Shown piece by piece: positions 9,195-17,890 of a stretch of 64,000 nt of DNA. Origin of the DNA: an uncultured Clostridia bacterium (GTDB lineage Bacteria; Bacillota; Clostridia; Oscillospirales; Acutalibacteraceae). The DNA is taken from positions 46,144-110,143 of the forward strand of contig CALYBL010000020.1 in NCBI GenBank assembly GCA_944412495.1, given 5' to 3'. A program made the translations under genes and the position numbers. The notes under the pieces are model-generated. The model made no database searches. It had not been told where the DNA came from and saw only the letters and a list, made by a program, of their open reading frames with translations. How positions within the stretch are numbered: the stretch's first letter is position 1; every line of letters begins with the position of its first letter.

Positions 9195-9881
9195 TCACGA
9201 CAATATGCTCGTTTTTTTGCGAGGCCGGCGCATAAGCTTTGCCAGATAATGCCCGGCCCAAACAAACAATCCCATGGCAGCCATATAATCCAGGAAAAAT
9301 AACAGCAGCGGCTCCTCAAAATCAAAAAAGACAAACTGCGTCCGCAAAAACAGATAACCGGGTATCCCTCTGCTGATAAAGGCATACACACCGTAACCCG
9401 CTATGGCGGCGCCGGCAATCCGCAGTATAATTCTGCGCGGCTGTGAGCTCTTTTTAAAAAGCCTGCCCGCCATACTCATAATAACATTCCAGTGTATTCC
9501 AAGGTGCAGTGACAAAAACACAAAGCCCCAATAGGCCGACAGCATATGCAGTGTCCTGCCGAAGCTGCGTCCGCCTCCGACATGCAAAAAGGCAAATACA
9601 TCTCTTGATATCAGCACCGCGCTTATCATTAAGCCAAGCATAGTCACAAGGACTAAAGCAGCAGAAGCGGTCTGAAGAATGCGGAAGGACGTATATTTTC
9701 CTGTAAAAAGCCTTTTGCTCCAGCTTCGGTTTAAAATATGATGGAGTATGAAAAGCACAAGCATTCCCGCACCTATCCACTCGTGTGCCGTGCTGCCGAT
9801 AAGCTCAAATGACATAAGCAGCAAAAGAAGGACGGTCATGGCAATATCCGTTACGATTTTTACTATTGCCTTCGGTTTCAT
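9195..9881 (-). CDS. DUF4405-type membrane cytochrome (flavinylation-associated)
   Basis: A 228-residue integral membrane protein with about six hydrophobic helices. Histidines sit inside helices (STAHEWIG, LHHILN, LHMLSAYWG, LHLGIHW), as expected for b-type heme ligation. This pattern fits the DUF4405 family, which is known to occur with extracytosolic flavin-based electron transfer systems. It is the last gene of a five-gene unit encoding an AKR, a lipoprotein flavodoxin, a lipoprotein hydrolase and an FMN-reductase-fold protein. A plausible job is passing electrons across the membrane to the exported flavodoxins, but that is inference. Heme binding is not proven by sequence. Confidence 0.75.
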   Translation of the reverse strand: MKPKAIVKIVTDIAMTVLLLLLMSFELIGSTAHEWIGAGMLVLFILHHILNRSWSKRLFTGKYTSFRILQTASAALVLVTMLGLMISAVLISRDVFAFLHVGGGRSFGRTLHMLSAYWGFVFLSLHLGIHWNVIMSMAGRLFKKSSQPRRIILRIAGAAIAGYGVYAFISRGIPGYLFLRTQFVFFDFEEPLLLFFLDYMAAMGLFVWAGHYLAKLMRRPRKKTSILS

Positions 9882-9920
9882 GGCGGCAGCCTCCCGTTAT
9901 TCGTTTAATATCGGAAAATA

Positions 9921-10553
9921 TCATCTGATAAAGTTTGTGAAGGTTGTTGTCTCCTGCGGCGGCAGCGGTATTCCAAGCTTGCTGCCGACCTCCCTGCATT
10001 TAAGAAAATAAGCCATATTATGTCCCAAGATTCTCATCGTCTGCATGCCTTCAAGGTCCTGCCTGACCTCCTCCGGCGCGGTCCCGTGCACCATGTTCCA
10101 ATAACGCGAGGTAATTATCGGCATCTGCATAAGCCCGAAATATTTATTCATCTGATCCCACGCGGCGGTCGTGCCCGCACGCCTGGCGGAGATTACCGCT
10201 GCTGCCGGCTTGAGCATAAAGCGATTTCCGCCGCCGTTTAAATCGGCGTAAAAGGCCCTGTCCAAAAATGAGGTCATGGCACCGGAGGCCCCGCCCCAGT
10301 GCACGGGAGTGCCAAACACAAAGCCGTCATAATCTCCGGCAAGCTCCAAAAATTCATTGACGGAGTCTTCAAGCACACACCGGTTAAGCTCCCTGCATTT
10401 ATGGCAGGCTATGCAGCCGGATATGGGCCTGCTTGTGACCCAGAACATGTCTGTGCCTATTCCGTTAATATTGAGTGCATAAGAAGCCTCACACAGTGCC
10501 GTATAGGTACAGCCCTCTTTATGCGGGCTGCCGTTTACCAATAATACCTTCAT
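9921..10553 (-). CDS. flavodoxin-fold NAD(P)H-dependent FMN reductase
   Basis: A 210-residue NADPH-dependent FMN-reductase-fold protein. The opening LLVNGSPHKEGCTYTAL is the phosphate-binding loop typical of the family. FGTPVHWGGASGAM is the flavin-ring loop. The central GCIACHKCRELNRC carries four closely spaced Cys, as in iron-sulfur flavoproteins and related oxidoreductases. It is probably cytosolic because no signal peptide is present. It sits between the lipoprotein hydrolase and the DUF4405 protein, 14 and 39 bases away, in one operon. The substrate is unknown. A paralogue with the same Cys pattern is at 18464-18997. Confidence 0.85.
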   Translation of the reverse strand: MKVLLVNGSPHKEGCTYTALCEASYALNINGIGTDMFWVTSRPISGCIACHKCRELNRCVLEDSVNEFLELAGDYDGFVFGTPVHWGGASGAMTSFLDRAFYADLNGGGNRFMLKPAAAVISARRAGTTAAWDQMNKYFGLMQMPIITSRYWNMVHGTAPEEVRQDLEGMQTMRILGHNMAYFLKCREVGSKLGIPLPPQETTTFTNFIR

Positions 10554-10567
10554 CGTCTGTTCTCCCT

Positions 10568-12226
10568 TTATTTGCTGTGAGAAATAATCCAGTTCAAAAT
10601 TTCTTCATCCTCAAACAGGATATTCCCGCCGCCGTGATAATTGCCCGTTATTCCGCGCTCGTTGAAATAAGCATCGCCGGGTATTTCCACATGCAGCACT
10701 GAATTTATCTGCTCCTCCGTCCAGCCCTCAGCCTCATAGGCCGCATACAGCCCGTTATAAGCGTCGACGGCTCTCTGTGAGCCATAATATTCGTCGCTTT
10801 GCGCCATAAAAATATAAACCGCCACTCCGTTTTCCGCTATCGGCTCAAAGCTGCCGTCCCAGCGCGAGGCCCCGTGGAGATAGGCGGTATACAGGTCAGG
10901 ACGCATGGACACCGCTCGGGACATAGTCTCACCGCCGGCAGAGTAGCCCGCCGCGTAGACACGGTCGGTATCAACCGAAAAATTATCGATAAAATACTCC
11001 GTCAGTTCTATGGCCTGTCGGGCAGAGGTCTCTCCCCAGTCGGTGAGCTGGGCAGATACCACTATCATATCCTCATCGAGCTCTGTCCAGCAGAGAAAGC
11101 CGCGCCAATTAAGATTGGAGCCGGAGGAGCCCTCTCCAAACCACATCATGTCATAGCCGGGCATTGCCATGATTAACGGATATCTGCGTCCGGAGCTGTA
11201 GCCTTCCGGAAGATAGTAGCTGTAATGAATCTCGCCAGTATCTCCGTTAAGTATCTGTTCGGCGACAAGTCCGGTCTGCCGGCCTGCATCCGGTGCTTGA
11301 GAAGCACGCAGGTGCTCTGCAAAAAAGCCGCTCAACATCTCTATAACCCGCTGTACCGCCGCTTGGGAATAAATATGTCCCTCTCCTCTTAGGACCTCAA
11401 GCGAGGCGTTAGGCAGCGTATCGGCCGCACGCTCTGAATATGAAATCGGAACAAGCGTGTCACCGTCTCCGTGAAAGATAAGCACAGGCCCGTCATAGCC
11501 CGAGACGGCAGCGTACAGGTCATAATCCATAATACTCGTAAAATAGCCGCGGCCGACGGTCATCTGCATATATTCATAGGTTTCGGGAACAGCGTCGGTG
11601 CTCTCAAACATCCGCCTTGCATCATCAGACATTGAAAACGCCGGAGAAGACAATACCATTCCGGCTATTTCGTCAACGTGCCGGACCGCAGCGAGGGCCG
11701 ACACCACACCGCCCTGGCTGTTGCCCATGAGAAAGATGTTGCTTTTATCCACATCATCCCTCTCATAAAGCGCTGCAAGCACCGTCTCTAAATCATCAAG
11801 CTCCGTAAAGACGGTCATATCAAGCGTAGAGCCGTCGCTCCTGCTGTCAGGTCCTCCGCCGCGAAAGTCGGGACAGCAAACTATGTAGCCCTGACTCGCC
11901 AGCGCTTCGGCATAGCTGCCGCCGCTGCGGTGAGTACCGCCGTAGCCGTGAGAAAATATTACCGCCGGACGGGCCGTCTCCTCCGCCGACGGATAATAGA
12001 GCACAGCATAGACACGCCCGCCGCTGCTTTCAAAATACATCTCCTCCGTCTGTACCTCATAGCCGCCGGAACGGTCTATCTGCGGTGCGGCAGCTGCAGC
12101 AGAGAGCGGTGCATCCGAATAAAATTCTGCTGCACTGCGGCTGCCCTCCTGAGAGGAGCACGAGGCAAGAAGCAGCAATGCGGCGCACAGCAGAAAGCAA
12201 AGAAAGGCTCCGCTTTTCATCTTCAT
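10568..12226 (-). CDS. lipoprotein with two tandem alpha/beta-hydrolase domains
   Basis: A 552-residue predicted lipoprotein: a hydrophobic signal peptide ends in the lipobox LASC (Cys23), followed by a Ser-rich linker. Domain 1 (about residues 55-310) is an esterase/acyl-peptidase-like hydrolase with HGYGG and the nucleophile elbow GNSQGG, then a GDGDTLVP acid loop and a GEGH histidine. Domain 2 (about 320-552) is a PHB-depolymerase/esterase-like hydrolase with nucleophile GYSAGG and a late NYHGGG His. The start is the ATG at 12226 with AGAGGTG six bases upstream. Export with cytosolic reductase neighbours suggests that it processes an extracellular ester or amide substrate for the pathway. 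The double-domain layout is unusual. Confidence 0.85.
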   Translation of the reverse strand: MKMKSGAFLCFLLCAALLLLASCSSQEGSRSAAEFYSDAPLSAAAAAPQIDRSGGYEVQTEEMYFESSGGRVYAVLYYPSAEETARPAVIFSHGYGGTHRSGGSYAEALASQGYIVCCPDFRGGGPDSRSDGSTLDMTVFTELDDLETVLAALYERDDVDKSNIFLMGNSQGGVVSALAAVRHVDEIAGMVLSSPAFSMSDDARRMFESTDAVPETYEYMQMTVGRGYFTSIMDYDLYAAVSGYDGPVLIFHGDGDTLVPISYSERAADTLPNASLEVLRGEGHIYSQAAVQRVIEMLSGFFAEHLRASQAPDAGRQTGLVAEQILNGDTGEIHYSYYLPEGYSSGRRYPLIMAMPGYDMMWFGEGSSGSNLNWRGFLCWTELDEDMIVVSAQLTDWGETSARQAIELTEYFIDNFSVDTDRVYAAGYSAGGETMSRAVSMRPDLYTAYLHGASRWDGSFEPIAENGVAVYIFMAQSDEYYGSQRAVDAYNGLYAAYEAEGWTEEQINSVLHVEIPGDAYFNERGITGNYHGGGNILFEDEEILNWIISHSK

Positions 12227-12238
12227 AATATACACCTC

Positions 12239-12910
12239 TTAAAAGCCCAGGCCGCCAAGCCATTCGGCAACATCACCGGCGGCGCCGGCCACGCTCCGCT
12301 CGCTTACGGTAAATCCATCTTCTATCACCGTTGCATTTGGCTCTAACTCCTGTATTGTCTCAATGGTGCGGGAGAAGCGGCTGCCGTTGTGAACATTAAA
12401 TGGGATTATGGTTTTTGAGGAAAAATCGTATTCGTCAAAGAAGCTGTATACTGCCATGGGCAGGTCTGCCCACCAGTTGGGATAGCCTATAAAGATAATG
12501 TCATAGCTGTCAGGATTTTCTATATGTGATATAAGCTTTGGGCGTGCATTTTCGTCCTGCTCTGTTGCAGCGTAGTCAATCAGCTCTCTGCCGTCCGTTG
12601 GATAGACAACAGATGTGCGTATGGAAAACAGGTCGCCGCCTACGTTGTCATGTATCATGTCCGCAACCGCACGCAGGCGCCCTACCGCCTGGCCTTCAAT
12701 GGTTGTATAGCTGGCGGAGGCAACAGCATCCACTCCGCTGTTCTCAGCAGCAGTAAAGTAAGCAATAAGGATGTTTCCGCCGCCGCTCTGAACGGACGCG
12801 CCAACATCAGATGCATTAGTCCCGCCGCCCGAATTTTGGCAGGCGGTAAGGCAGTATATCATAAAAGCGGATAATATCACAGCAAAAAGCCTTCTTGAAA
12901 AATTAATCAT
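12239..12910 (-). CDS. flavodoxin-fold lipoprotein (Flavodoxin_4-like)
   Basis: A 223-residue predicted lipoprotein with signal peptide and lipobox LTAC (Cys24), a Gly/Ser linker, then a flavodoxin-like domain starting NILIAYFTAAEN. The usual phosphate loop (T/S-x-T-G-x-T) is replaced by a longer loop followed by GVDAVASAS, a hallmark of a clostridial Flavodoxin_4-type subgroup. GYPNWWADLPMAVYSF is the aromatic flavin-ring loop. It is a close paralogue of the protein at 20380-21111. ATG at 12910 has AAAGGAG nine bases upstream. The domain should face outside the membrane, where a flavodoxin could carry electrons, but FMN binding with this loop is unproven. Confidence 0.87.
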   Translation of the reverse strand: MINFSRRLFAVILSAFMIYCLTACQNSGGGTNASDVGASVQSGGGNILIAYFTAAENSGVDAVASASYTTIEGQAVGRLRAVADMIHDNVGGDLFSIRTSVVYPTDGRELIDYAATEQDENARPKLISHIENPDSYDIIFIGYPNWWADLPMAVYSFFDEYDFSSKTIIPFNVHNGSRFSRTIETIQELEPNATVIEDGFTVSERSVAGAAGDVAEWLGGLGF

Positions 12911-12974
12911 GATATTAAACTCCTTTCTGCAAAGTGCAGTGAAAGCCGAAACAAGCGGCATTTGCCCGCATTAA

Positions 12975-13829
12975 TCAGACCTTCCTTGTCTTGCCCATAT
13001 TTGTCAGCATTTCGACGGTAGCAGGGTCGTAATGCGAGAAGAACAGGCTCTCATCCTCGTCAAGGCCGCAAATAGCCTCCATATCCTCATCGCTGAGCTT
13101 AAAATCGAACACGTCCATGTTCTGCTCCATGCGCTCCTTGTGAGTAGACTTCGGAATTACTACAACACCGCTCTGAAGCAGGAAGCGCAGCGCCGTCTGC
13201 GCCGCAGACTTGCCGTATTTATGTCCAATTTCTGTCAGCACGGGGTTTGTGAAGAAATCCTTCCGCCCTTCGGCAAACGGGCCCCATGACTCGTGCTGCA
13301 CACCGTACTTTTTCATATATTCATGGGCGGTTTTCTGCTGCTGGAACACATGTGTCTCCACCTGATTGACGGCCGGGGTCACCTGAGCAAACTGGCACAG
13401 GTCGATAAGACGGTCCGGATAGAAATTGCTGACGCCGATAGCCCTCAGCTTGCCGTCCTTATACGCCTCCTCCATGGCCCGGTAGGTGCCGTAATAGTCG
13501 CCGAACGGCTGATGTATCAGCATGAGGTCGATATAATCACTCTTAAGTCTTTTCAGGGATTTGTCTATGGACGCTTTGGCCATTTCATAGCCGGCGTTTG
13601 ATATCCAAACCTTAGTGGTTAAAAACAGCTCGCTTCTCGGCACGCCGCATTTCTGGACCGCAGCTCCCACTGCCTCCTCGTTGCCGTATGACTGAGCAGT
13701 ATCAATCAAGCGGTAGCCGACCGAAACGGCATCCAGTACACAGCGTTCGCACTCCTCATTCTTAACCTGATACACGCCGTAGCCCAGCTTAGGCATTTTT
13801 ACTCCGTTGTTGAGTGTTACATATTCCAT
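12975..13829 (-). CDS. aldo/keto reductase (2,5-DKG reductase-like)
   Basis: A 284-residue NADPH-dependent aldo/keto reductase of the AKR5-like type. The catalytic tetrad is visible: Asp in LIDTAQ, Tyr in SYGNEE, Lys in LTTKVW and His in LIHQP. The NADPH-site motif VVIPKSTHKERM is present near the C-terminus. It is the first gene of the leftmost transcription unit (AKR, flavodoxin lipoprotein, hydrolase lipoprotein, FMN reductase, DUF4405), starting about 35 bases downstream of the conserved -10 element (13864-13869). GGGAG nine bases upstream supports the ATG. The substrate is probably a small aldehyde or ketone. Paralogues at 15835 and 16801 belong to the neighbouring unit. Confidence 0.93.
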   Translation of the reverse strand: MEYVTLNNGVKMPKLGYGVYQVKNEECERCVLDAVSVGYRLIDTAQSYGNEEAVGAAVQKCGVPRSELFLTTKVWISNAGYEMAKASIDKSLKRLKSDYIDLMLIHQPFGDYYGTYRAMEEAYKDGKLRAIGVSNFYPDRLIDLCQFAQVTPAVNQVETHVFQQQKTAHEYMKKYGVQHESWGPFAEGRKDFFTNPVLTEIGHKYGKSAAQTALRFLLQSGVVVIPKSTHKERMEQNMDVFDFKLSDEDMEAICGLDEDESLFFSHYDPATVEMLTNMGKTRKV

Positions 13830-13863
13830 ATTAAGCAGCTCCCTTTCCTTGATTTCTGTCTCT

Positions 13864-13932
13864 ATTGTACCCTCATGCGCGGCGGCACAGAAGTCTCGAT
13901 TCGTTATGCAGCTTAAACCAAAGGGTTTATAC
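13864..13932 (-). promoter_or_regulatory. putative LysR-type operator and promoter, unit 3
   Basis: Read on the minus strand: dyad TAAACC-CTTT-GGTTTA, a CTG triplet, a conserved ACTTCT (13889-13894), then exactly 19 bases to the -10 TACAAT (13864-13869). The dyad centre falls near -64 relative to the expected start, as in LysR-family recognition sites. The spacing is identical at 17822-17890 and 24915-24981, ahead of the two sister operons. Confidence 0.7.
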
Positions 13933-14404
13933 TTAAATCTTTATGCCTAAATGTCGGATGTGCGGCCGCCTGTCCGGCTCGCTGTAGCATACATCTTTTC
14001 AAGCCATATGAATTTTGTTATGCCAGCAGGCAGTATATCACATCGTTTTGCACACAGATTCGCAGAAACCGAGTTTATGATGCGCCGACCTCCGCGCAGT
14101 GAATAGTGCAAAGGTGCATCTGTCAGCGTGTTTGTACGTTTATTATCATATTTCTGCAGCTCCATATGAATGTCAATAAGAAGCGCTTATGTCCGAAAGC
14201 AATATCTTAAAGCTTTTCGTGCCTGTCTCCGAAGCGGCATGACCTTGTACATTCAGACCAAGCAAAAGCACAAGCAGCGGAAATACTCCGCTGCTTTCAT
14301 CTCCTTTATTGCTGCTTGCCGGGCTATCCGTACAACACGGCAGGCTGACGCATTTTTTCTGCAGGCGACTTGAAAAATCCGGCAAAAAAGCCTGTTCGGC
14401 AAGC
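13933..14404. other. intergenic between reductase units 2 and 3
   Basis: About 470 bases upstream of the unit 3 operator. It includes a hairpin (14272-14296) that may end unit 2. No gene is supported. Confidence 0.45.
14272..14296 (-). terminator. hairpin, possible terminator of reductase unit 2
   Basis: The 10-bp inverted repeat AAGCAGCGGA / TCCGCTGCTT lies 110 bases past the SDR stop. The downstream T-tract is interrupted (TGTGCTTTT), so termination is uncertain. Confidence 0.4.
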
Positions 14405-15142
14405 TCAGCTCTCTTTGCTGGGCCGCACCGTCAAATCAGATACGTCCACATTGTCGGGCTGTGAAACGGCGTACAGCACCGCGTTTGCAATTATCTCCGG
14501 CTCTATCCCGACATTTTTATAAAATTCCTCGACCATCGACTTTGCCTGAGACGGTGCGACAGTATTTAGCAACTCGGTTTTTACCGCGCCCGGATAAATG
14601 GCCGTGGTACGGATGTTAGTGCCCTCCGCGACGGATTCTGCACGGAAAGAATCAAGCATGGCCCGGACAAAGTGCTTGGTGCCGGAATAAACCGCGTTGC
14701 CCGGAACCGGCCTCGTTCCCGCAACAGAAGATGTAACGATGATATGCCCTCTTTTCTGCGCGATAAATTCCGGCAGCACGGCTGCCATGGAGTTTAAAAC
14801 GCCCTTAATATTTATGTCTATCATGCTCATCCAGTCGCTGACCCTCAGCTCGGACATATTGCTGCCCGGCATTATGCCGGCATTGGCAAAAAGAACGTCT
14901 ATTTTTCCAAACCTGTCTTTTGCCAGCGCAGCCAGAGCCTTCATATCGCCGGCATTTGACACGTCCGACTTCAGCCAGACGGCGTTTTCTCCTATTTCAC
15001 CGGCCAGGCTCCTGAGCCTGTCCTCTCTCCTCGCGCTGAGCACGACCTTTGCTCCGTTCGACGCAAGAAGCCTTGCCGATGCCTCTCCAATGCCGGAGGA
15101 AGCGCCGGTAATCAAAATCACCTTGTTTTCAACGCCGTGCAT
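14405..15142 (-). CDS. short-chain dehydrogenase/reductase
   Basis: A 245-residue classical SDR. The cofactor motif is TGASSGIG, followed by the basic LSARREDRL that favours NADPH. NAG appears as ANAGIMPG, and the catalytic residues are Ser in TSSVAG and YxxxK in YSGTKHF. ATG at 15142 is chosen over 15160 because GGAGG lies eight bases upstream and the family N-terminus begins there. It is the last gene of the four-gene unit AKR, AKR, flavin reductase, SDR. Overall similarity is to the clostridial YdfG-like carbonyl/3-hydroxy acid reductases, but the substrate is not evident. Confidence 0.93.
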   Translation of the reverse strand: MHGVENKVILITGASSGIGEASARLLASNGAKVVLSARREDRLRSLAGEIGENAVWLKSDVSNAGDMKALAALAKDRFGKIDVLFANAGIMPGSNMSELRVSDWMSMIDINIKGVLNSMAAVLPEFIAQKRGHIIVTSSVAGTRPVPGNAVYSGTKHFVRAMLDSFRAESVAEGTNIRTTAIYPGAVKTELLNTVAPSQAKSMVEEFYKNVGIEPEIIANAVLYAVSQPDNVDVSDLTVRPSKES

Positions 15143-15259
15143 TTTCAGTTCCTCCTTCAATCTATGCGCCTGAGCCCGGACCGATGAGCTTAAGCCTTAT
15201 ACTCATACTTCAGGCCCGCTGCCCAAGCAGCTCCTATGAAAAGAGGAAGGCTTTAATTT

Positions 15260-15817
15260 CTACTTCAGCAGCCCGCCGTCGCGGAAGGCATTGCCGACCT
15301 TCTCGCCTATCACGCGATATGCATTATGCACCGGATCAAAGGAAATGGGACGGAATTTGTCGAAATTAATGCTTCCGTCCGCACCCAGCACGCTTTCATC
15401 TGCGCTGACGTTGACGATTTGGCCAATGATATTGCCGTCCTCGTTCATCTTTATGAGCCTGCACTCAAGCGCAACCGGCAGCTCGTTGATAAGCGGCGCA
15501 TTCACAAATTCGCTCTTGGTTATATGGAAGCCGGATTTTTCCAGCTTTTTCGGCTCACTGTTTGCAGACACCATTCCCACATAGTCGGCCGGTATCACAT
15601 TGGCGGCGTCTGCAAAGCTTACGGTGAAGTCGCCTGTTGCCTGTATATTTTTTGTTGTCCTGTGTCCCGCACTCAGACAAAGCACCACCTTGTCAGCGTC
15701 GTACAATCCGCCCCAGGCGGCGTTCATGGCGTCAGCCGTACCGTCTTCATTGTAGGTGCCTATTATAAGCACCGGCAATGGATAAAACCACGATTTTGCT
15801 CCAAAATTTTTCCGCAT
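15260..15817 (-). CDS. flavin reductase family protein (split-barrel)
   Basis: A 185-residue protein of the flavin reductase-like, FMN-binding split-barrel family. Recognisable parts are the opening PLPVLIIGTYNEDG, AMNAAWGG, the CLSAGHRTTKNI loop that contacts FMN phosphate, and FTVSFADAANV. These proteins bind FMN and transfer electrons from NAD(P)H. GAGAGGAG lies nine bases upstream of the ATG. It starts 18 bases before the AKR stop and is clearly co-transcribed. It could supply reduced flavin, or act as a flavoenzyme on the same substrate as the adjacent reductases. Confidence 0.9.
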   Translation of the reverse strand: MRKNFGAKSWFYPLPVLIIGTYNEDGTADAMNAAWGGLYDADKVVLCLSAGHRTTKNIQATGDFTVSFADAANVIPADYVGMVSANSEPKKLEKSGFHITKSEFVNAPLINELPVALECRLIKMNEDGNIIGQIVNVSADESVLGADGSINFDKFRPISFDPVHNAYRVIGEKVGNAFRDGGLLK

Positions 15818-15834
15818 CTCAGTATACTCCTCTC

Positions 15835-16680
15835 TTATTTCTGTTCATCTACCGGAGGTACCATTTCTGCGTATTTCTTGAGCATCTCCGGAGTGCTTGT
15901 ATAATAGCGTTTCTGCTTATCCATCGCCGCTATTTTCACCATTTCCTCCTCTGTAAGCGAGAAGTCGAACAGGTCAAAATTATCCTTAATGTGCTCGGGA
16001 TTTTTCGAGCCCGGTATGACGATGTTCCCGTCCTGAATGTGCCAGCGAAGGATAATCTGCGCATTGGACTTATTGTATTTTTTCCTCAGCTCAGAAAACA
16101 GCGGCTCCTCAATGAGTGATTTGTCGCCGTGGCCCAGCGGGTACCAAGCCTGGATGACGATGCCCTCACTGCTCAAAAATTCCTTCAGTTCCTTTTCCTG
16201 AGAATAAGGATGAACCTCTGTCTGCAAAACGGACGGCCTTATCTCGCAGACGCTTAAAATCTCCTTAATCTGCTCTATACTGAAGTTGGACAGCCCAATC
16301 GCCTTCACCTTGCCCTCTTTATATGCCTTTTCCATCAGCTTATACCCGGAGATATAATTGCCGGCCGGCTGGTGTATCAGGAGCAGGTCGATATAGTCGG
16401 TGTCAAGCCGTGCAAGCGTCTTTTCCACCGCGTCGGACTGCTCGTAGAAGCTCGGCCAGAGCTTGGTCTCAAGAAAAATCTCATTGCGGGGCAGCCCGGA
16501 CCTTTTCATTGCGCGGCCAACCGCCTTTTCATTGACATAGGCGTTGGCGGTGTCGATAAGCCTGTAGCCGCACAAGAGCGCGCTGAGGACTGAAGCCTCG
16601 GCCTCGTCCGGCGTCAGCAAAAATGTACCAATACCCGCCATCGGCATCTTTATTCCGTTGTTTAAGGTTGCAAATTCCAT
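15835..16680 (-). CDS. aldo/keto reductase (2,5-DKG reductase-like)
   Basis: A 281-residue AKR close to the protein at 12975-13829. Tetrad residues are Asp in LIDTAN, Tyr in AYVNEK, Lys in LETKLW and His in LIHQP. The cofactor segment IVIPGSKNPEHIKDNF is present. ATG at 16680 follows AAGGA by nine bases, while the in-frame start at 16698 sits upstream of that site. It is the second gene of the unit headed by the longer AKR at 16801-17796. Two AKRs of different subfamilies in one operon suggest breadth of carbonyl substrates. Confidence 0.93.
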   Translation of the reverse strand: MEFATLNNGIKMPMAGIGTFLLTPDEAEASVLSALLCGYRLIDTANAYVNEKAVGRAMKRSGLPRNEIFLETKLWPSFYEQSDAVEKTLARLDTDYIDLLLIHQPAGNYISGYKLMEKAYKEGKVKAIGLSNFSIEQIKEILSVCEIRPSVLQTEVHPYSQEKELKEFLSSEGIVIQAWYPLGHGDKSLIEEPLFSELRKKYNKSNAQIILRWHIQDGNIVIPGSKNPEHIKDNFDLFDFSLTEEEMVKIAAMDKQKRYYTSTPEMLKKYAEMVPPVDEQK

Positions 16681-16800
16681 AAAGCCTCTTCCTTTCAAGT
16701 ATTTATTTTATTATTCATAACCGGCAGTTTTAGCTCCGGAAATTAATTGTTTACATCCACTCTCCGCCGAAATATCCCATGACATCGGCGGCATAAGCCT

Positions 16801-17796
16801 TTACCTTTTTCTCTGCACTCCGAATACGTCTGACATCTCCATACCGTCCAGCGCGTCGTCTATGGCACGCACCTCATCAGCGGTAAGAAACACATCTGCC
16901 GCTCTGGCATTCTCTTTCATGCGCTCAGGTCTGCGCGTGCCGGGGATAGGCACTATCCACGCCCTCTTGCAGAGCATCCACGCCATGGAAATCTGCGCCG
17001 GTGTGGCATTCTTCTGCTCTGCCATGCCACAAAGCAATGCCAGCAGCGCCCGGTTTTTCTCCTCTGCCTCATCGGTAAACTGCGGCATGGATGCACGATA
17101 GTCGTATCTTGCGTCAAAATGCGTGCCCTTTTTGTAGCTGCCCGTCAAAAATCCGTTCGCCATGGGAGAAAAGGCAACCAATCCGATATCTAATTCCTCC
17201 AGCACGGGAAACAGCGCTTCATAGTGCCGCGCCATCATTGAATAGCGGTTTTGGATCGCCGTCACAGGGCAGACCGCGTGCGCCCTGCGAAGATACTCCT
17301 CATCTGCCTCCGATATTCCCCAGTGAGTGACCTTGCCCTCTTTTATAAGCCCGGCCATGGTATCGGCCACCTCTTCAGGACTGACCGCCGGGTCTATGCG
17401 GTGCTGGAAGTAGAGATCAATATGGTCGGTTTTAAGGCGCTTAAGAGAGCCCTCTACCGATTTCCGTATCGTAGCCGGACGTGAATCCGGAATAAGCGGA
17501 AGCGGCACCTTACCGCTTTCAAAGTCAAACCGCAGTCCGAACTTGGTGGAGATAACCGTCTTATCACGATACGGCGCCAGCGCCTCGCCGACAAGGCGCT
17601 CGTTAACGTGCGGGTCCTCCTGGGTGCCGTACACCTCTGCCGTGTCAAAAAAGGTGTAGCCCATTTCCACCGCCTCGCGTATAAGCCTCACCGTCTCCCT
17701 TTCATCGGTCGGCGCGCCGTAGCCATGGGAAAAGCCCATACATCCCAAGCCCACGGCGGAAACGGATAAATCTTTTCCTAAAGTCCTTGTCTGCAT
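16801..17796 (-). CDS. aldo/keto reductase (AKR13/YakC-like)
   Basis: A 331-residue AKR of the longer YakC/AKR13 type. It opens LGKDLSVSAVGLGCMGFSHGYG. Tetrad residues are Asp in FFDTAEVYG, the Tyr of the same motif, Lys in ISTKFG and His in YFQHRIDP. The C-terminal cofactor loop is PIPGTRRPERM. AGGAG precedes the ATG. It is the first gene of unit 2, about 26 bases after the conserved -10 (17822-17827). Members of this family reduce varied aldehydes and ketones with NADPH, and no specific substrate can be chosen. Confidence 0.93.
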   Translation of the reverse strand: MQTRTLGKDLSVSAVGLGCMGFSHGYGAPTDERETVRLIREAVEMGYTFFDTAEVYGTQEDPHVNERLVGEALAPYRDKTVISTKFGLRFDFESGKVPLPLIPDSRPATIRKSVEGSLKRLKTDHIDLYFQHRIDPAVSPEEVADTMAGLIKEGKVTHWGISEADEEYLRRAHAVCPVTAIQNRYSMMARHYEALFPVLEELDIGLVAFSPMANGFLTGSYKKGTHFDARYDYRASMPQFTDEAEEKNRALLALLCGMAEQKNATPAQISMAWMLCKRAWIVPIPGTRRPERMKENARAADVFLTADEVRAIDDALDGMEMSDVFGVQRKR

Positions 17797-17821
17797 GGAT
17801 ATTTCATCTCCTTATGCTTAT

Positions 17822-17890
17822 ATTATAAATCCTGCCCGGTCTATACAGAAGTTCCCGTTTGTTTTTCAGTTAAAACCCAAGGGTTATAGC
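17822..17890 (-). promoter_or_regulatory. putative LysR-type operator and promoter, unit 2
   Basis: Minus-strand reading: dyad-like TATAACCCTTGGGTTTTAA, then CTG, then ACTTCT (17847-17852), then 19 bases to a consensus -10 TATAAT (17822-17827). The positions of AACC, CTG, ACTTCT and the -10 match those of units 1 and 3 base for base. Confidence 0.7.
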
